The notes below the pieces were generated by a model, which saw only the letters and a program-made list of their open reading frames with translations, was not told the origin of the DNA and did not search any database. DNA of 64,000 bases from Loktanella fryxellensis. Its GTDB lineage: Bacteria; Pseudomonadota; Alphaproteobacteria; Rhodobacterales; Rhodobacteraceae. The translations under genes were made by a program, and so were the position numbers. The stretch is taken from NCBI RefSeq assembly GCF_900110065.1, contig NZ_FOCI01000015.1, positions 1 to 64,000 of the forward strand, in the 5' to 3' direction. Below, one piece after another: positions 56,014-64,000 of the stretch; position 1 is the first letter of the stretch, and each line of letters starts with the position of its first letter.

Positions 56014-57384
56014 ATGATCCGCACATTGTCCGGCGTCAGCGTCCTTGCGCTTTTGGCCGTATCCGCAAGCTCTGCGAGCGCGCAGGACCTGATGTTCCCG
56101 AAAGGCGAGGGCGCCTTCAACTGGGACAGCCTGCAGGCATTTGCAGATGCCAACGATCTGTCTGGTGAACAGGTCACGGTGTTCGGCCCCTGGCTTGGCC
56201 CGGATCAGGCCGCGATCGAGACGGTGCTGGCCTATTTCGCCGACGCGACCGGCGCCGACGTGCGCTATACCGGGTCCGACAGCTTCGAGCAGCAGGTCGT
56301 GATCGACGCCGAGGCCGGATCGTCCGCCAACGTCGCCGTGTTCCCGCAGCCTGGTCTGGCGTCCGACATGGCCGCCCGTGGCTTCCTCGCGCCGCTGCCG
56401 GCCGAAGTGGGCGCCTTCGTGGCCGAAAACTATGCCGCCGGTCAGTCGTGGGTCGATCTGGGCACCTATGCGGGTCCCGACGGCACAGAGGCCTTCTATG
56501 CCTTCCCCTACAAGGCCGACGTGAAGTCGCTGGTCTGGTATGTCCCCGAGAACTTCGAGGATGCGGGCTACGAAGTCCCCACCACGATGGAAGAGATGAA
56601 GGCGCTGAGCGATCAGATCGTCGCCGACGGCGGCAAGCCCTGGTGCATCGGTCTGGGTTCTGGCGGCGCGACCGGCTGGCCCGCGACCGACTGGGTCGAA
56701 GACCTGATGTTGCGCATGCAGACGCCCGAGAACTACGACGCGTGGGTGTCGAACGAACTGCCCTTCAACTCGCCCGAAGTCGTTGCAGTCATCGAGGAAT
56801 TCGGCTTCTTCGCCAAGAACGAGGACTATGTCGCCGGTGGCGTGGCATCGGTCGCCTCGACCGACTTCCGTGACAGCCCCAAGGGCCTCTTCGACAGCCC
56901 GCCGCAGTGCTACCTGCATCACCAGGCGTCCTTCATCCCCGCGTTCTTCCCCGAAGGCACGCTGGTCGGCGAAGATGGCGATGCCAACTTCTTCTTCACG
57001 CCGACCTATGCCGATCAGGATCTGGGCCAGCCCGTGCTGGGCGCAGGCACCATGTTCGCCGTGACCCAGGACAGCCCGGCGGCACAGGCGCTGATCAGCT
57101 TTCTGCAGACGCCGATCGCACACGAGATCTGGATGGCGATCCCGGATCAGGGTTTCCTGACGCCGCTGACCACCGCCAACCTCGACACCTACGAGAACGA
57201 CACCCGTCGTGCGCAGGGCGAGATCCTGACGAACGCGACAACCTTCCGCTTTGACGCATCCGACCTAATGCCGGGTGGCGTGGGTGCCGGATCGTTCTGG
57301 ACCGGCATGGTCGATTTCGTCGGCGGTGCCGAGGCGCAGACCGTCGCCGATCAGATCCAGGCGTCGTGGGACGCCCTGAAGTAA
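56014..57384 (+). CDS. aglE: Alpha-glucoside ABC transporter substrate-binding protein AglE
   Basis: 456 residues. The signal peptide is the first ~23 residues (ends SSASAQ). The mature protein belongs to the extracellular solute-binding family 1, with VTVFGPWLGPDQAAIETVL, KADVKSLVWYVPENFEDAGY and GATGWPATDWVEDLML. It binds alpha-glucosides such as sucrose, maltose or trehalose in the periplasm. GGGAGGAGAC precedes the ATG. It is first in aglEFGK, followed by a hairpin and then aglF. Confidence 0.92.
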   Translation: MIRTLSGVSVLALLAVSASSASAQDLMFPKGEGAFNWDSLQAFADANDLSGEQVTVFGPWLGPDQAAIETVLAYFADATGADVRYTGSDSFEQQVVIDAEAGSSANVAVFPQPGLASDMAARGFLAPLPAEVGAFVAENYAAGQSWVDLGTYAGPDGTEAFYAFPYKADVKSLVWYVPENFEDAGYEVPTTMEEMKALSDQIVADGGKPWCIGLGSGGATGWPATDWVEDLMLRMQTPENYDAWVSNELPFNSPEVVAVIEEFGFFAKNEDYVAGGVASVASTDFRDSPKGLFDSPPQCYLHHQASFIPAFFPEGTLVGEDGDANFFFTPTYADQDLGQPVLGAGTMFAVTQDSPAAQALISFLQTPIAHEIWMAIPDQGFLTPLTTANLDTYENDTRRAQGEILTNATTFRFDASDLMPGGVGAGSFWTGMVDFVGGAEAQTVADQIQASWDALK

Positions 57385-57411
57385 GCAGTCCCCGGACGTG
57401 CCGAACCACAG

Positions 57412-57441
57412 TCGGGGCCCGGTCGTTGCACCGGGCCCCGA
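57412..57441 (+). promoter_or_regulatory. Intercistronic stem-loop aglE-aglF
   Basis: Perfect 12-bp stem (57412-57423 with 57430-57441), 6-base loop, 27 bp after the aglE stop and 53 bp before aglF. Probably limits aglFGK expression relative to aglE. Confidence 0.65.
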
Positions 57442-57494
57442 TCACCCCTCCGCATGCGAGGGTGAAGACAGTCACATGAACGGGGGGAGCGTCC

Positions 57495-58730
57495 ATGAAT
57501 CCGGCCTTGCTAGGCGTATTCACGATTTTCGTCGGTGTGGGCGGCTGCCTGGCGTATTTCTATTTTTCCAACGTCCTGCTGGACAAGGTGATCTTCCCGG
57601 CCAAGGGCATCCATGCCGGTCGGAACATCAACCGCGCCGAAAAGGTGCGTCCGTGGCTGTTCCTTGCCCCCGCGATCCTTGCGCTGGGCACCTATCTTGC
57701 GTATCCGGTCGTGGCGACGATCTGGCTATCGCTGACCGATCGCAGCCAGGGCGATGCCTTCGTCGGGCTTGCCAACTATCGCCAGATGGGACTGGATCCC
57801 AAGTTCTGGGAAGCGTTGCGCAACAACATGTTGTGGCTGATCGTGGTGCCTGCGGCCTCGACGGCCTTCGGCCTGCTGGCGGCACAGCTGACCGACCGCA
57901 TCCGCTGGGGCAACATCGCGAAATCCATCATCTTCATGCCGATGGCGATCTCCTTCGTCGGCGCGGCCGTGATCTTCAAGCTGGTCTACGACGCGCGCCC
58001 GGCCGGCACCGGACAGATCGGCATCCTGAACGCGGTCTGGCTGCAGTTCGACGGTGGCATCGGATCGCTGATCGTGCTGCGCATCCTGCCGATCCTGTTG
58101 CTGGTCCTGATGGCGGCTGGTCTGGCGCTGCTGGCGTGGATCCTGATCCGCCCCGTGGTCAAGCCGGATCACCGCCGCCCCGGCCTGATCGAGACGCTCG
58201 TGCGGCTGCTGGCCAGTGTCGTGTCGGTGCTGGTCGTGCTCGCCTGTCTGCGCGGCATCCTCGCCGCCGTCGGCGGCACCTATCCCTACGGCGTGCCGCA
58301 GCAGTGGCTGACGATCCCGGTGTGGAACAGCTTCTTCCTGATGATCGTGCTGATCTGGATCCAGACCGGATTCGCCATGGTGATCCTGTCCGCCGCCCTG
58401 CGCGGCATCCCCGAGGAAACCATCGAGGCCGCGATCATCGATGGTGCCAACCCGCTGCAGATCTTCTTTTCGATCAAGATGCCGCAGATCGCCCCCACGA
58501 TCGTGGTGGTCTGGACGACGATCACCATCGTCGTGCTGAAGGTCTTCGACATCGTCTATGCCATGACCAACGGCCAGTGGCAGACGCAGGTGCTGGCCAA
58601 CTACATGTACGACAAGCTGTTCCGGTCCAACGACTGGGGTGTGGGGTCTGCGGCGGCGATGGTCATCATGCTGCTGGTGACGCCGATCCTGATCTGGAAC
58701 GTCTATAACGCCCGCAAGGAGATGCGCTGA
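57495..58730 (+). CDS. aglF: Alpha-glucoside ABC transporter permease AglF
   Basis: 411 residues, inner-membrane MalF-type permease. An N-terminal pair of helices carries an amphipathic intervening region (KGIHAGRNINRAEKVRPW). The EAA loop that contacts the ATPase is EAAIIDGANPLQIFFSIKMP. A large loop lies between the third and fourth core helices (ARPAGTGQIGILNAVWLQFD), a feature I know from AglF proteins. The ATG at 57495 follows GGGGGGAG. It works with AglG; the TGA overlaps the aglG start. Confidence 0.9.
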   Translation: MNPALLGVFTIFVGVGGCLAYFYFSNVLLDKVIFPAKGIHAGRNINRAEKVRPWLFLAPAILALGTYLAYPVVATIWLSLTDRSQGDAFVGLANYRQMGLDPKFWEALRNNMLWLIVVPAASTAFGLLAAQLTDRIRWGNIAKSIIFMPMAISFVGAAVIFKLVYDARPAGTGQIGILNAVWLQFDGGIGSLIVLRILPILLLVLMAAGLALLAWILIRPVVKPDHRRPGLIETLVRLLASVVSVLVVLACLRGILAAVGGTYPYGVPQQWLTIPVWNSFFLMIVLIWIQTGFAMVILSAALRGIPEETIEAAIIDGANPLQIFFSIKMPQIAPTIVVVWTTITIVVLKVFDIVYAMTNGQWQTQVLANYMYDKLFRSNDWGVGSAAAMVIMLLVTPILIWNVYNARKEMR

Positions 58731-59896
58731 TGGATGGCATGGCTGGCGGCAAATCCTCGCTCTCCTGGGCGGTGAACATCTCGGTCGTGGTGCTGGTGCT
58801 GCTGTGGCTGTTCCCGACGGTCGGCCTGCTGGTGTCGTCGTTCCGCACCGCGGACCAGATCGCCGGGTCCGGCTGGTGGACGGCGATGCTGCCGCAGGAA
58901 CGCAACGAGACGCTGCGCACCGACCGCCCCGGCGATCTGGAAACGATCCCGCAGGTGGACGGCGTCTATGTGGTCGAAGGCAACCTCTTCGTGGCCGACG
59001 GTCGCACCGAAGGCGGGGCCGCGATCAGCGCCTGGGGCACCGGGTCGCTTGCGATCGATGAGTTCGTGCCGGGTGACACGGCCCCGCTGGACGACGGTCA
59101 GGCGATCACCGTGCAGGAAAACGGCGACTACGTCTGGACCAGCCCGACCCCGCAGGAGGGGCGCGGTCAGCGCGTGTTCACCACTGCCGCGACCCCGCCC
59201 GAATTCACGGTCGAAAACTATGACAACATGCTGTTCGACCCCAGCAACCGCGAGGGGATGACCAAGGCGTTCTTCAACACGCTGACCGTGACGATCCCCG
59301 CCACGATCATCCCGATCCTGATCGCCGCCTTTGCGGCCTACGCGCTGGCGTGGATGGATTTCCCGGGCCGTGCGCTGTTGATCGCCGCCGTCGTGGGTCT
59401 GCTGGTGGTGCCGCTGCAACTGGCGCTGATCCCGCTGTTGCGCCTGCACAACGAGATCGGGATCGGCAAGGGCTACCTCGGCGTCTGGCTGGCGCATACG
59501 GGGTTCGGGTTACCGCTCGCGATATACCTCTTGCGCAACTACATGGTCGGTCTGCCGCGCGACATCATCGAGAATGCCCGCGTCGACGGTGCGACGGATT
59601 TCCAGATCTTCGTCAAGATCATCCTGCCGCTGTCCTATCCCGCACTTGCGTCCTTTGCGATCTTCCAGTTCCTGTGGACGTGGAACGACCTGCTGGTGTC
59701 GCTGGTGTTCCTGATCGACAGTTCCGGCGATACCACCGTGATGACCAAGCAGATCGTCGAGCTGCTGGGCAGCCGCGGCGGCAACTGGGAAATCCTCGCC
59801 ACCGCCGCCTTCGTGTCGATCGCCGTGCCGCTGCTCGTCTTCTTCTCCCTGCAACGCTTCCTCGTCCGCGGCCTGCTGGCCGGGTCCGTGAAATAA
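58730..59896 (+). CDS. aglG: Alpha-glucoside ABC transporter permease AglG
   Basis: 388 residues, MalG-type permease. After the first helix there is a large periplasmic segment of about 120 residues (TADQIAGSGWWTAMLPQERN to PPEFTVENYDNML), typical of AglG and absent from MalG. The EAA loop is ENARVDGATDFQIFVKIILP and the C-terminus ends KFLVRGL-like (FLVRGLLAGSVK). The start overlaps the aglF stop by one base; AAGGAG lies upstream. Confidence 0.9.
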   Translation: MDGMAGGKSSLSWAVNISVVVLVLLWLFPTVGLLVSSFRTADQIAGSGWWTAMLPQERNETLRTDRPGDLETIPQVDGVYVVEGNLFVADGRTEGGAAISAWGTGSLAIDEFVPGDTAPLDDGQAITVQENGDYVWTSPTPQEGRGQRVFTTAATPPEFTVENYDNMLFDPSNREGMTKAFFNTLTVTIPATIIPILIAAFAAYALAWMDFPGRALLIAAVVGLLVVPLQLALIPLLRLHNEIGIGKGYLGVWLAHTGFGLPLAIYLLRNYMVGLPRDIIENARVDGATDFQIFVKIILPLSYPALASFAIFQFLWTWNDLLVSLVFLIDSSGDTTVMTKQIVELLGSRGGNWEILATAAFVSIAVPLLVFFSLQRFLVRGLLAGSVK

Positions 59897-59908
59897 AGGA
59901 GCCCCCCG

Positions 59909-61003
59909 ATGGCCACGCTCAAGCTGACCCAAGTCGAGAAAACCTACGGCGGCACGATCGACGTCCTCAAGGACATCAACCTTGACATCAAGACGGGCGA
60001 GCTGATCGTGTTCGTCGGTCCGTCGGGCTGCGGCAAGTCCACGCTGCTGCGCATGATCGCGGGGCTGGAAAAGATTTCCGGGGGCGAGTTGCAGATCGAC
60101 GGGCAGGTCGTGAACGACATCCCGCCCGCCCAGCGCGGCATCGCGATGGTGTTCCAGTCCTACGCGCTCTATCCGCACATGACCGTGCGCGACAACATGA
60201 CCTTCGCGCTGAAGCTGGCTAAGAAGTCCAAGTCCGAGATCGACGCCGCCGTGTCCAAGGCCGCGCGCATCCTGCAGCTGGAACCCTACCTCGACCGTCT
60301 ACCCAAGGCGCTGTCTGGTGGCCAGCGCCAGCGGGTCGCGATCGGCCGCAGCATCGTGCGCGACCCCAAGGTGTATCTCTTCGACGAACCGCTCTCGAAC
60401 CTGGACGCGGCCCTGCGCGTCGCCACCCGGATCGAGATCGCGCAACTCAAGGAATCGATGCCCGACAGCACGATGATCTATGTCACCCACGATCAGGTGG
60501 AGGCGATGACGCTGGCCACCCGCATCGTGGTGCTGGCCAACAAGGGCATCGCACAGGTCGGCACCCCGCTCGAACTCTACGAGCGGCCGCAGAACGAGTT
60601 CGTGGCCCAGTTCATCGGCAGCCCGGCGATGAACCTGCTCGCTGGAGAGATCGTCGCGACCGGGCCGGAAACCACCGTGCGTCTGGTCGGTGGCGGCACC
60701 GCCACTGCCGCCGTGGCGACGCAGGCCTCCGACATGGGGCTGAAGGTCAACGTGGGCGTCCGGCCAGAGGATCTTCTCTCCGTGGAGCCCGGCGCGCCCT
60801 ACATCTTCGAGGGTAAGGTGAACATCACCGAAGCGCTGGGCGAGGTGACGCTGCTCTATTTCGACCGGATCCGCGACAACGACGCGGTGATCGGCAAGCT
60901 GCCGGGCATCCATCAGGGCCTGCGCGGCACGACCGTCCGCATGACGGCCCGCCCCGAAAAAGTGCAGATCTTCCACAACGGTCAGTCGCTGCACTACCGC
61001 TAA
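59909..61003 (+). CDS. aglK: Alpha-glucoside ABC transporter ATP-binding protein AglK
   Basis: 364 residues, MalK-type ATPase with a C-terminal TOBE domain. Walker A is GPSGCGKST, the signature is [13 protein letters not shown], Walker B is [13 protein letters not shown], and the switch is [20 protein letters not shown]. It drives AglFG. In Sinorhizobium the order is aglEFGAK with the alpha-glucosidase gene aglA; here aglA is missing from this position. AAGGAGCCC precedes the ATG. Confidence 0.92.
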   Translation: MATLKLTQVEKTYGGTIDVLKDINLDIKTGELIVFVGPSGCGKSTLLRMIAGLEKISGGELQIDGQVVNDIPPAQRGIAMVFQSYALYPHMTVRDNMTFALKLAKKSKSEIDAAVSKAARILQLEPYLDRLPKALSGGQRQRVAIGRSIVRDPKVYLFDEPLSNLDAALRVATRIEIAQLKESMPDSTMIYVTHDQVEAMTLATRIVVLANKGIAQVGTPLELYERPQNEFVAQFIGSPAMNLLAGEIVATGPETTVRLVGGGTATAAVATQASDMGLKVNVGVRPEDLLSVEPGAPYIFEGKVNITEALGEVTLLYFDRIRDNDAVIGKLPGIHQGLRGTTVRMTARPEKVQIFHNGQSLHYR

Positions 61004-61019
61004 GCGGGAAAGGCGTCCC

Positions 61020-61451
61020 ATGCCCACGATCCTCGTCCTGAACGGCCCGAACCTGAACCTGCTGGGGCAGCGGCAGCCCGACATCTATGGTGCCGACACG
61101 CTGGATGACGTGGCTGCCCTGTGCCGGGCGGCTGCGGGCGATGCGGCGACGATCCGCATGGAACAGTCGAACCACGAAGGCGTGCTGATCGACCTGATCC
61201 ACGAGGCACGGCAGACGGCGGCGGGCATCGTGATCAACGCGGGTGCCCTGACACACAGCTCCATCGCGATCCTCGATGCGCTCAATGCGTTCGACGGTCC
61301 GGTGATCGAGGTGCACGTGACGCAGGTCCACCGGCGCGAGGCGTTCCGTCATCATTCCTACATCTCGGCCCGCGCCGACGGCGTCATCGCAGGGCTCGGC
61401 ACCTTCGGCTATGCCGCCGCCGTCCAGCGCATCTGCGCCCTGATCACCTGA
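61020..61451 (+). CDS. aroQ: Type II 3-dehydroquinate dehydratase
   Basis: 143 residues. The family signature [17 protein letters not shown] is at the N-terminus. Other active-site segments are [17 protein letters not shown] and [18 protein letters not shown], which hold the catalytic His and substrate-binding Arg. It forms dodecamers and converts 3-dehydroquinate to 3-dehydroshikimate in the shikimate pathway. It starts 16 bp after aglK and probably shares its transcript, though the function is unrelated to sugar uptake. Confidence 0.95.
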   Translation: MPTILVLNGPNLNLLGQRQPDIYGADTLDDVAALCRAAAGDAATIRMEQSNHEGVLIDLIHEARQTAAGIVINAGALTHSSIAILDALNAFDGPVIEVHVTQVHRREAFRHHSYISARADGVIAGLGTFGYAAAVQRICALIT

Positions 61452-61465
61452 CAGCAGGGCAAAAC

Positions 61466-62959
61466 ATGACCCACATCCTCGCCATAGACCAAGGCACCAC
61501 ATCGACGCGCGCCATATTGTTCGACGCCGACATGATGCCAGTGGCCACCGCACAGGAAGAGTTTCCACAGGTCTTTCCGCAATCGGGCTGGGTCGAACAC
61601 GATCCATCGGATCTGTGGTCCACGACGGCGGCCACCTGTCGCGCCGCCATCGAAAAGGCCGGGTTGCGGGCCACCGACGTGACCGCCATCGGTATCACCA
61701 ACCAGCGCGAGACGACGCTGATCTGGGACCGTGCCACCGGCCAGCCCATTCATAACGCCATCGTCTGGCAGGACCGCCGGACCGCCGACATCTGCCGCGA
61801 TCTGGCCGACCATGCGGATATGGTCAGTGCTGTCACGGGCCTGCTGCTCGACCCCTATTTCTCGGCGACCAAGGTGAAATGGATCCTCGACCACGTGGAC
61901 GGGGCCCGCGACCGGGCCCGGACGGGCGAGTTGGCCTTCGGCACCGTGGACACGTGGCTGATCTGGAACCTGACGGGCGGCGCATCCCACGTCACGGACG
62001 CCACGAACGCCTGCCGCACCATGCTCTACGACATCCACGCCGGCGCGTGGTCGCAGGCGATCTGCGAGCTGCTCGACATTCCCATGGCGCTGCTGCCGAC
62101 GGTCCACGATTGCGCCGCCGATTTCGGCATCACGCGGCCGGACCTGTTCGGGCGGCCGATCCCGATCCTCGGCGTGGCGGGCGACCAGCAGGCGGCGACG
62201 TTGGGACAGGCGTGCTTCAAGCCCGGCATGGTGAAATCGACCTACGGTACCGGCTGCTTTGCGCTGTTGAACACGGGCGACACGCCGGTGGCCTCGACCT
62301 CGCGGCTGCTGACGACCATCGCCTACCAGCTCGACGGCAAGCCGACCTACGCGCTGGAAGGGTCCATCTTCATCGCCGGTGCCGTGGTGCAATGGCTGCG
62401 CGACGGGCTCAAGATGATCCGCGAGGCCAAGGAGACGCAGCCGCTCGCGGAAAACTCCGACCTAGACCAGCCCGTGATCCTCGTGCCCGCCTTCACCGGC
62501 CTCGGCGCGCCCTACTGGAACGCCGACTGCCGCGGCGCGATCTATGGCCTGTCGCGCAATTCGGGGCCAGAGGAGCTGGCCCGCGCCGCCCTCGAATCGG
62601 TGGGCTACCAGACCCGCGACCTGCTCGATGCCATGCGCGCCGACTGGGCGGGGCAGGCGGGCGACGCCAGCTTGCGCGTCGATGGCGGCATGAGCGCGTC
62701 GGATTACGCGATGCAATTCCTCGCCGACATCATCGACGCCCCGGTGGACCGCCCGCGGGTGCTGGAAACCACGGCGCTGGGGGCCGCGTGGCTGGCAGGC
62801 CAGCGCGCGGGCCTCTACCCCGATCAGGCGGGCTTCGCCGCACGCTGGGCGCTGGACCGGACCTTTGCCCCCGCGATGGCCCCCGCTGACCGGGCGCGCA
62901 AGTACCATCAGTGGACCCGCGCCGTCCGGGCCACGCTGACCTACGCGGGTGCCGACTGA
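61466..62959 (+). CDS. glpK: Glycerol kinase
   Basis: 497 residues, FGGY kinase family. The N-terminal phosphate-binding motif is [16 protein letters not shown]. Glycerol-binding residues are in [20 protein letters not shown] and [16 protein letters not shown], and the C-terminal signature is [20 protein letters not shown]. It forms glycerol-3-phosphate. It starts 14 bp after aroQ. No glpF or glpD is in view. Confidence 0.95.
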   Translation: MTHILAIDQGTTSTRAILFDADMMPVATAQEEFPQVFPQSGWVEHDPSDLWSTTAATCRAAIEKAGLRATDVTAIGITNQRETTLIWDRATGQPIHNAIVWQDRRTADICRDLADHADMVSAVTGLLLDPYFSATKVKWILDHVDGARDRARTGELAFGTVDTWLIWNLTGGASHVTDATNACRTMLYDIHAGAWSQAICELLDIPMALLPTVHDCAADFGITRPDLFGRPIPILGVAGDQQAATLGQACFKPGMVKSTYGTGCFALLNTGDTPVASTSRLLTTIAYQLDGKPTYALEGSIFIAGAVVQWLRDGLKMIREAKETQPLAENSDLDQPVILVPAFTGLGAPYWNADCRGAIYGLSRNSGPEELARAALESVGYQTRDLLDAMRADWAGQAGDASLRVDGGMSASDYAMQFLADIIDAPVDRPRVLETTALGAAWLAGQRAGLYPDQAGFAARWALDRTFAPAMAPADRARKYHQWTRAVRATLTYAGAD

Positions 62960-63011
62960 TCCTCGCTTTTTACGAAAGTACTCCCCCGCCGGAGGCGTCC
63001 CACGCCAGCCG

Positions 63012-63040
63012 TTGACACGCCCCCGCCGATCCCCTAAGCG
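63012..63040 (+). promoter_or_regulatory. Candidate promoter of rpsD
   Basis: Consensus TTGACA (63012-63017), 17-bp spacing, TAAGCG (63035-63040). It gives a leader of about 100 bases with a small GC stem (CCCC-GCAA-GGGG near 63064-63075). Confidence 0.5.
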
Positions 63041-63149
63041 CCCCCTACTGGTGTTGGTGGCCCCCGCAAGGGGATTGCCTGTCGGGGCATCCGCCCAAAG
63101 GACAACGCCCTTCACGTCCCCCGCGGACCCGAACCGAAGGAGATCAGCC

Positions 63150-63770
63150 GTGACCAAACGCACGTCTGCCAAGTACAAGATCGACCGCCGCATGGGCGAA
63201 AACATCTGGGGCCGTCCGAAGTCCCCGGTCAACCGCCGCGAATACGGCCCCGGCCAGCACGGCCAGCGCCGCAAGGGCAAGGTTTCCGACTTTGGCCTGC
63301 AGCTGCGCGCCAAGCAGAAACTGAAGGGCTACTACGGCGACCTGACCGAAAAGCAGTTCCGCCGCATCTACACCGAGGCCGAGCGGGTCAAGGGCGACAC
63401 GGGCGAGAACCTGATCGGCCTGCTGGAGCGTCGTCTGGACGCCGTGGTCTACCGCGCGAAGTTCGTGCCGACCGTGTTCGCTGCCCGTCAGTTCGTGAAC
63501 CACGGCCACGTGACCGTGAACGGCATCCGCGTGAACATCCCCTCCTACCGCGTGAAGGAAGGCGACGTGATCGAGGTCCGTCAGAAGTCCAAGCAGATGG
63601 AACTCGTGATGGTCGCAGCCCAGCTGCCCGAGCGTGACGTGCCCGACTACATGGAAGTCGATCATTCCAAGATGGTCGCAACGTTCGTGCGCACTCCGAC
63701 ACTGGGCGACGTGCCGTATCCGGTGACGATGGAACCGAATCTGGTCGTCGAATTCTACGCCAAGAACTAA
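63150..63770 (+). CDS. rpsD: 30S ribosomal protein S4
   Basis: 206 residues, as usual. A lysine- and arginine-rich N-terminus ([20 protein letters not shown]) binds 16S rRNA, and the S4 RNA-binding motif follows in [20 protein letters not shown] with [18 protein letters not shown]. The C-terminus ends VVEFYAKN. The start is a GTG at 63150, chosen because AAGGAGAT is nine bases upstream; the open frame from 62949 is not conserved. Primary assembly protein of the small subunit. Confidence 0.97.
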   Translation: MTKRTSAKYKIDRRMGENIWGRPKSPVNRREYGPGQHGQRRKGKVSDFGLQLRAKQKLKGYYGDLTEKQFRRIYTEAERVKGDTGENLIGLLERRLDAVVYRAKFVPTVFAARQFVNHGHVTVNGIRVNIPSYRVKEGDVIEVRQKSKQMELVMVAAQLPERDVPDYMEVDHSKMVATFVRTPTLGDVPYPVTMEPNLVVEFYAKN

Positions 63771-63795
63771 GCGCCCCGCGCGTTCGTTCTGCCAG

Positions 63796-63819
63796 GGCCG
63801 CCCTTCGGGGCGGCCTTTT
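63796..63819 (+). terminator. Rho-independent terminator of rpsD
   Basis: GGCCGCCC-TTCG-GGGCGGCC, a perfect 8-bp stem with a stable UUCG loop, followed by TTTT. 25 bp after the rpsD stop. Confidence 0.9.
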
Positions 63820-63843
63820 GCATGTGCGGGTGGCCCAGCTGTC

Positions 63844-63872
63844 TTGATGCCGTCGCATCCCCCGCGCTAGAG
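63844..63872 (+). promoter_or_regulatory. Candidate promoter of the homospermidine synthase gene
   Basis: TTGATG (63844-63849), 17-bp spacer, CTAGAG (63867-63872); about 40 bp before the ATG at 63912. Confidence 0.45.
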
Positions 63873-63911
63873 GGGCCGGACCCCGTCGGGGCTGCTTGAG
63901 GGGATAGATCC

Positions 63912-64000
63912 ATGACACATCCGGTTTATGGCCGCATAGACGGTGCCGTCGTCATCATCGGCTTCGGTTCCATCGGCAAGGGCACGCTGCCGCTCATCGA
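63912..64000 (+). CDS. Homospermidine synthase (5' end only)
   Basis: About 29 residues visible. MTHPVYGRIDGAVVIIGFGS followed by IGKGTLPLIE matches the start of NAD-dependent homospermidine synthases, with the Rossmann Gly-Phe-Gly-Ser-Ile-Gly motif. These make homospermidine from putrescine (and spermidine), a common polyamine in alphaproteobacteria. The gene continues beyond the right edge. The ribosome binding site is GAGGGG. Confidence 0.8.
   Translation, partial: MTHPVYGRIDGAVVIIGFGSIGKGTLPLI

Overview
The window is GC-rich and densely coded. Gene content points to an alphaproteobacterium of the Rhodobacterales (Roseobacter-type): a urea ABC transporter operon, the ECF biotin transporter bioMNY, frcBCA with a divergent ROK regulator, aglR-aglEFGK, glgBCAX-pgm, a cyanide-insensitive-type bd oxidase, a DctPQM TRAP system, and a homospermidine synthase start at the right edge. 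This assignment is inference from gene families and synteny; no 16S rRNA gene is present. I saw no tRNA, rRNA, CRISPR array or prophage.

Layout. 1-347: end of an IS66-family insertion sequence. 680-6701: urtABCDE (urea uptake). 6765-9311: bioMNY plus a nitroreductase. 9308-13293 (minus): an unusual thiolase and a short AMP-ligase (the yhfS/yhfT-type pair known beside bioY elsewhere), a metallophosphoesterase and a diacylglycerol kinase-like protein. 13544-17132: L,D-transpeptidase, PHB-depolymerase-like esterase with a ribbon-helix-helix regulator, and a PQQ-type sugar dehydrogenase. 17154-25810 (minus): a LuxR-type regulator, a zinc-ribbon metallopeptidase, a transglutaminase/DUF2126 fusion, a circularly permuted ATP-grasp/alpha-E fusion and a second transglutaminase. 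This is the best candidate for a poorly understood system in the window. 26121-28212: pobA and a divergent AraC regulator. 28333-32713: frcACB (minus) and the ROK regulator (plus). 32741-34840 (minus): a Hint-domain protein and an LpxR-like lipid A deacylase.

35071-43809: glycogen operon glgB-glgC-glgA-glgX-pgm. 43849-45520: orphan gcvH and a canonical thiolase. 45517-48041 (minus): cydA-cydB-DUF2474. 48328-51525: dctP-dctQ-dctM. 51542-54793: divergent oxyR/katG. 54913-61003: aglR and aglEFGK, then aroQ, glpK, rpsD and the start of a homospermidine synthase gene.

Cross-cutting observations. All four solute-binding-protein genes (urtA, frcB, dctP, aglE) are followed by a stem-loop before the permease gene, which probably sets binding protein/permease stoichiometry. 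Two copies of one interspersed palindromic repeat lie at 4010-4055 and 28225-28270. The bioY-linked thiolase lacks two residues normally needed for thiolase chemistry.
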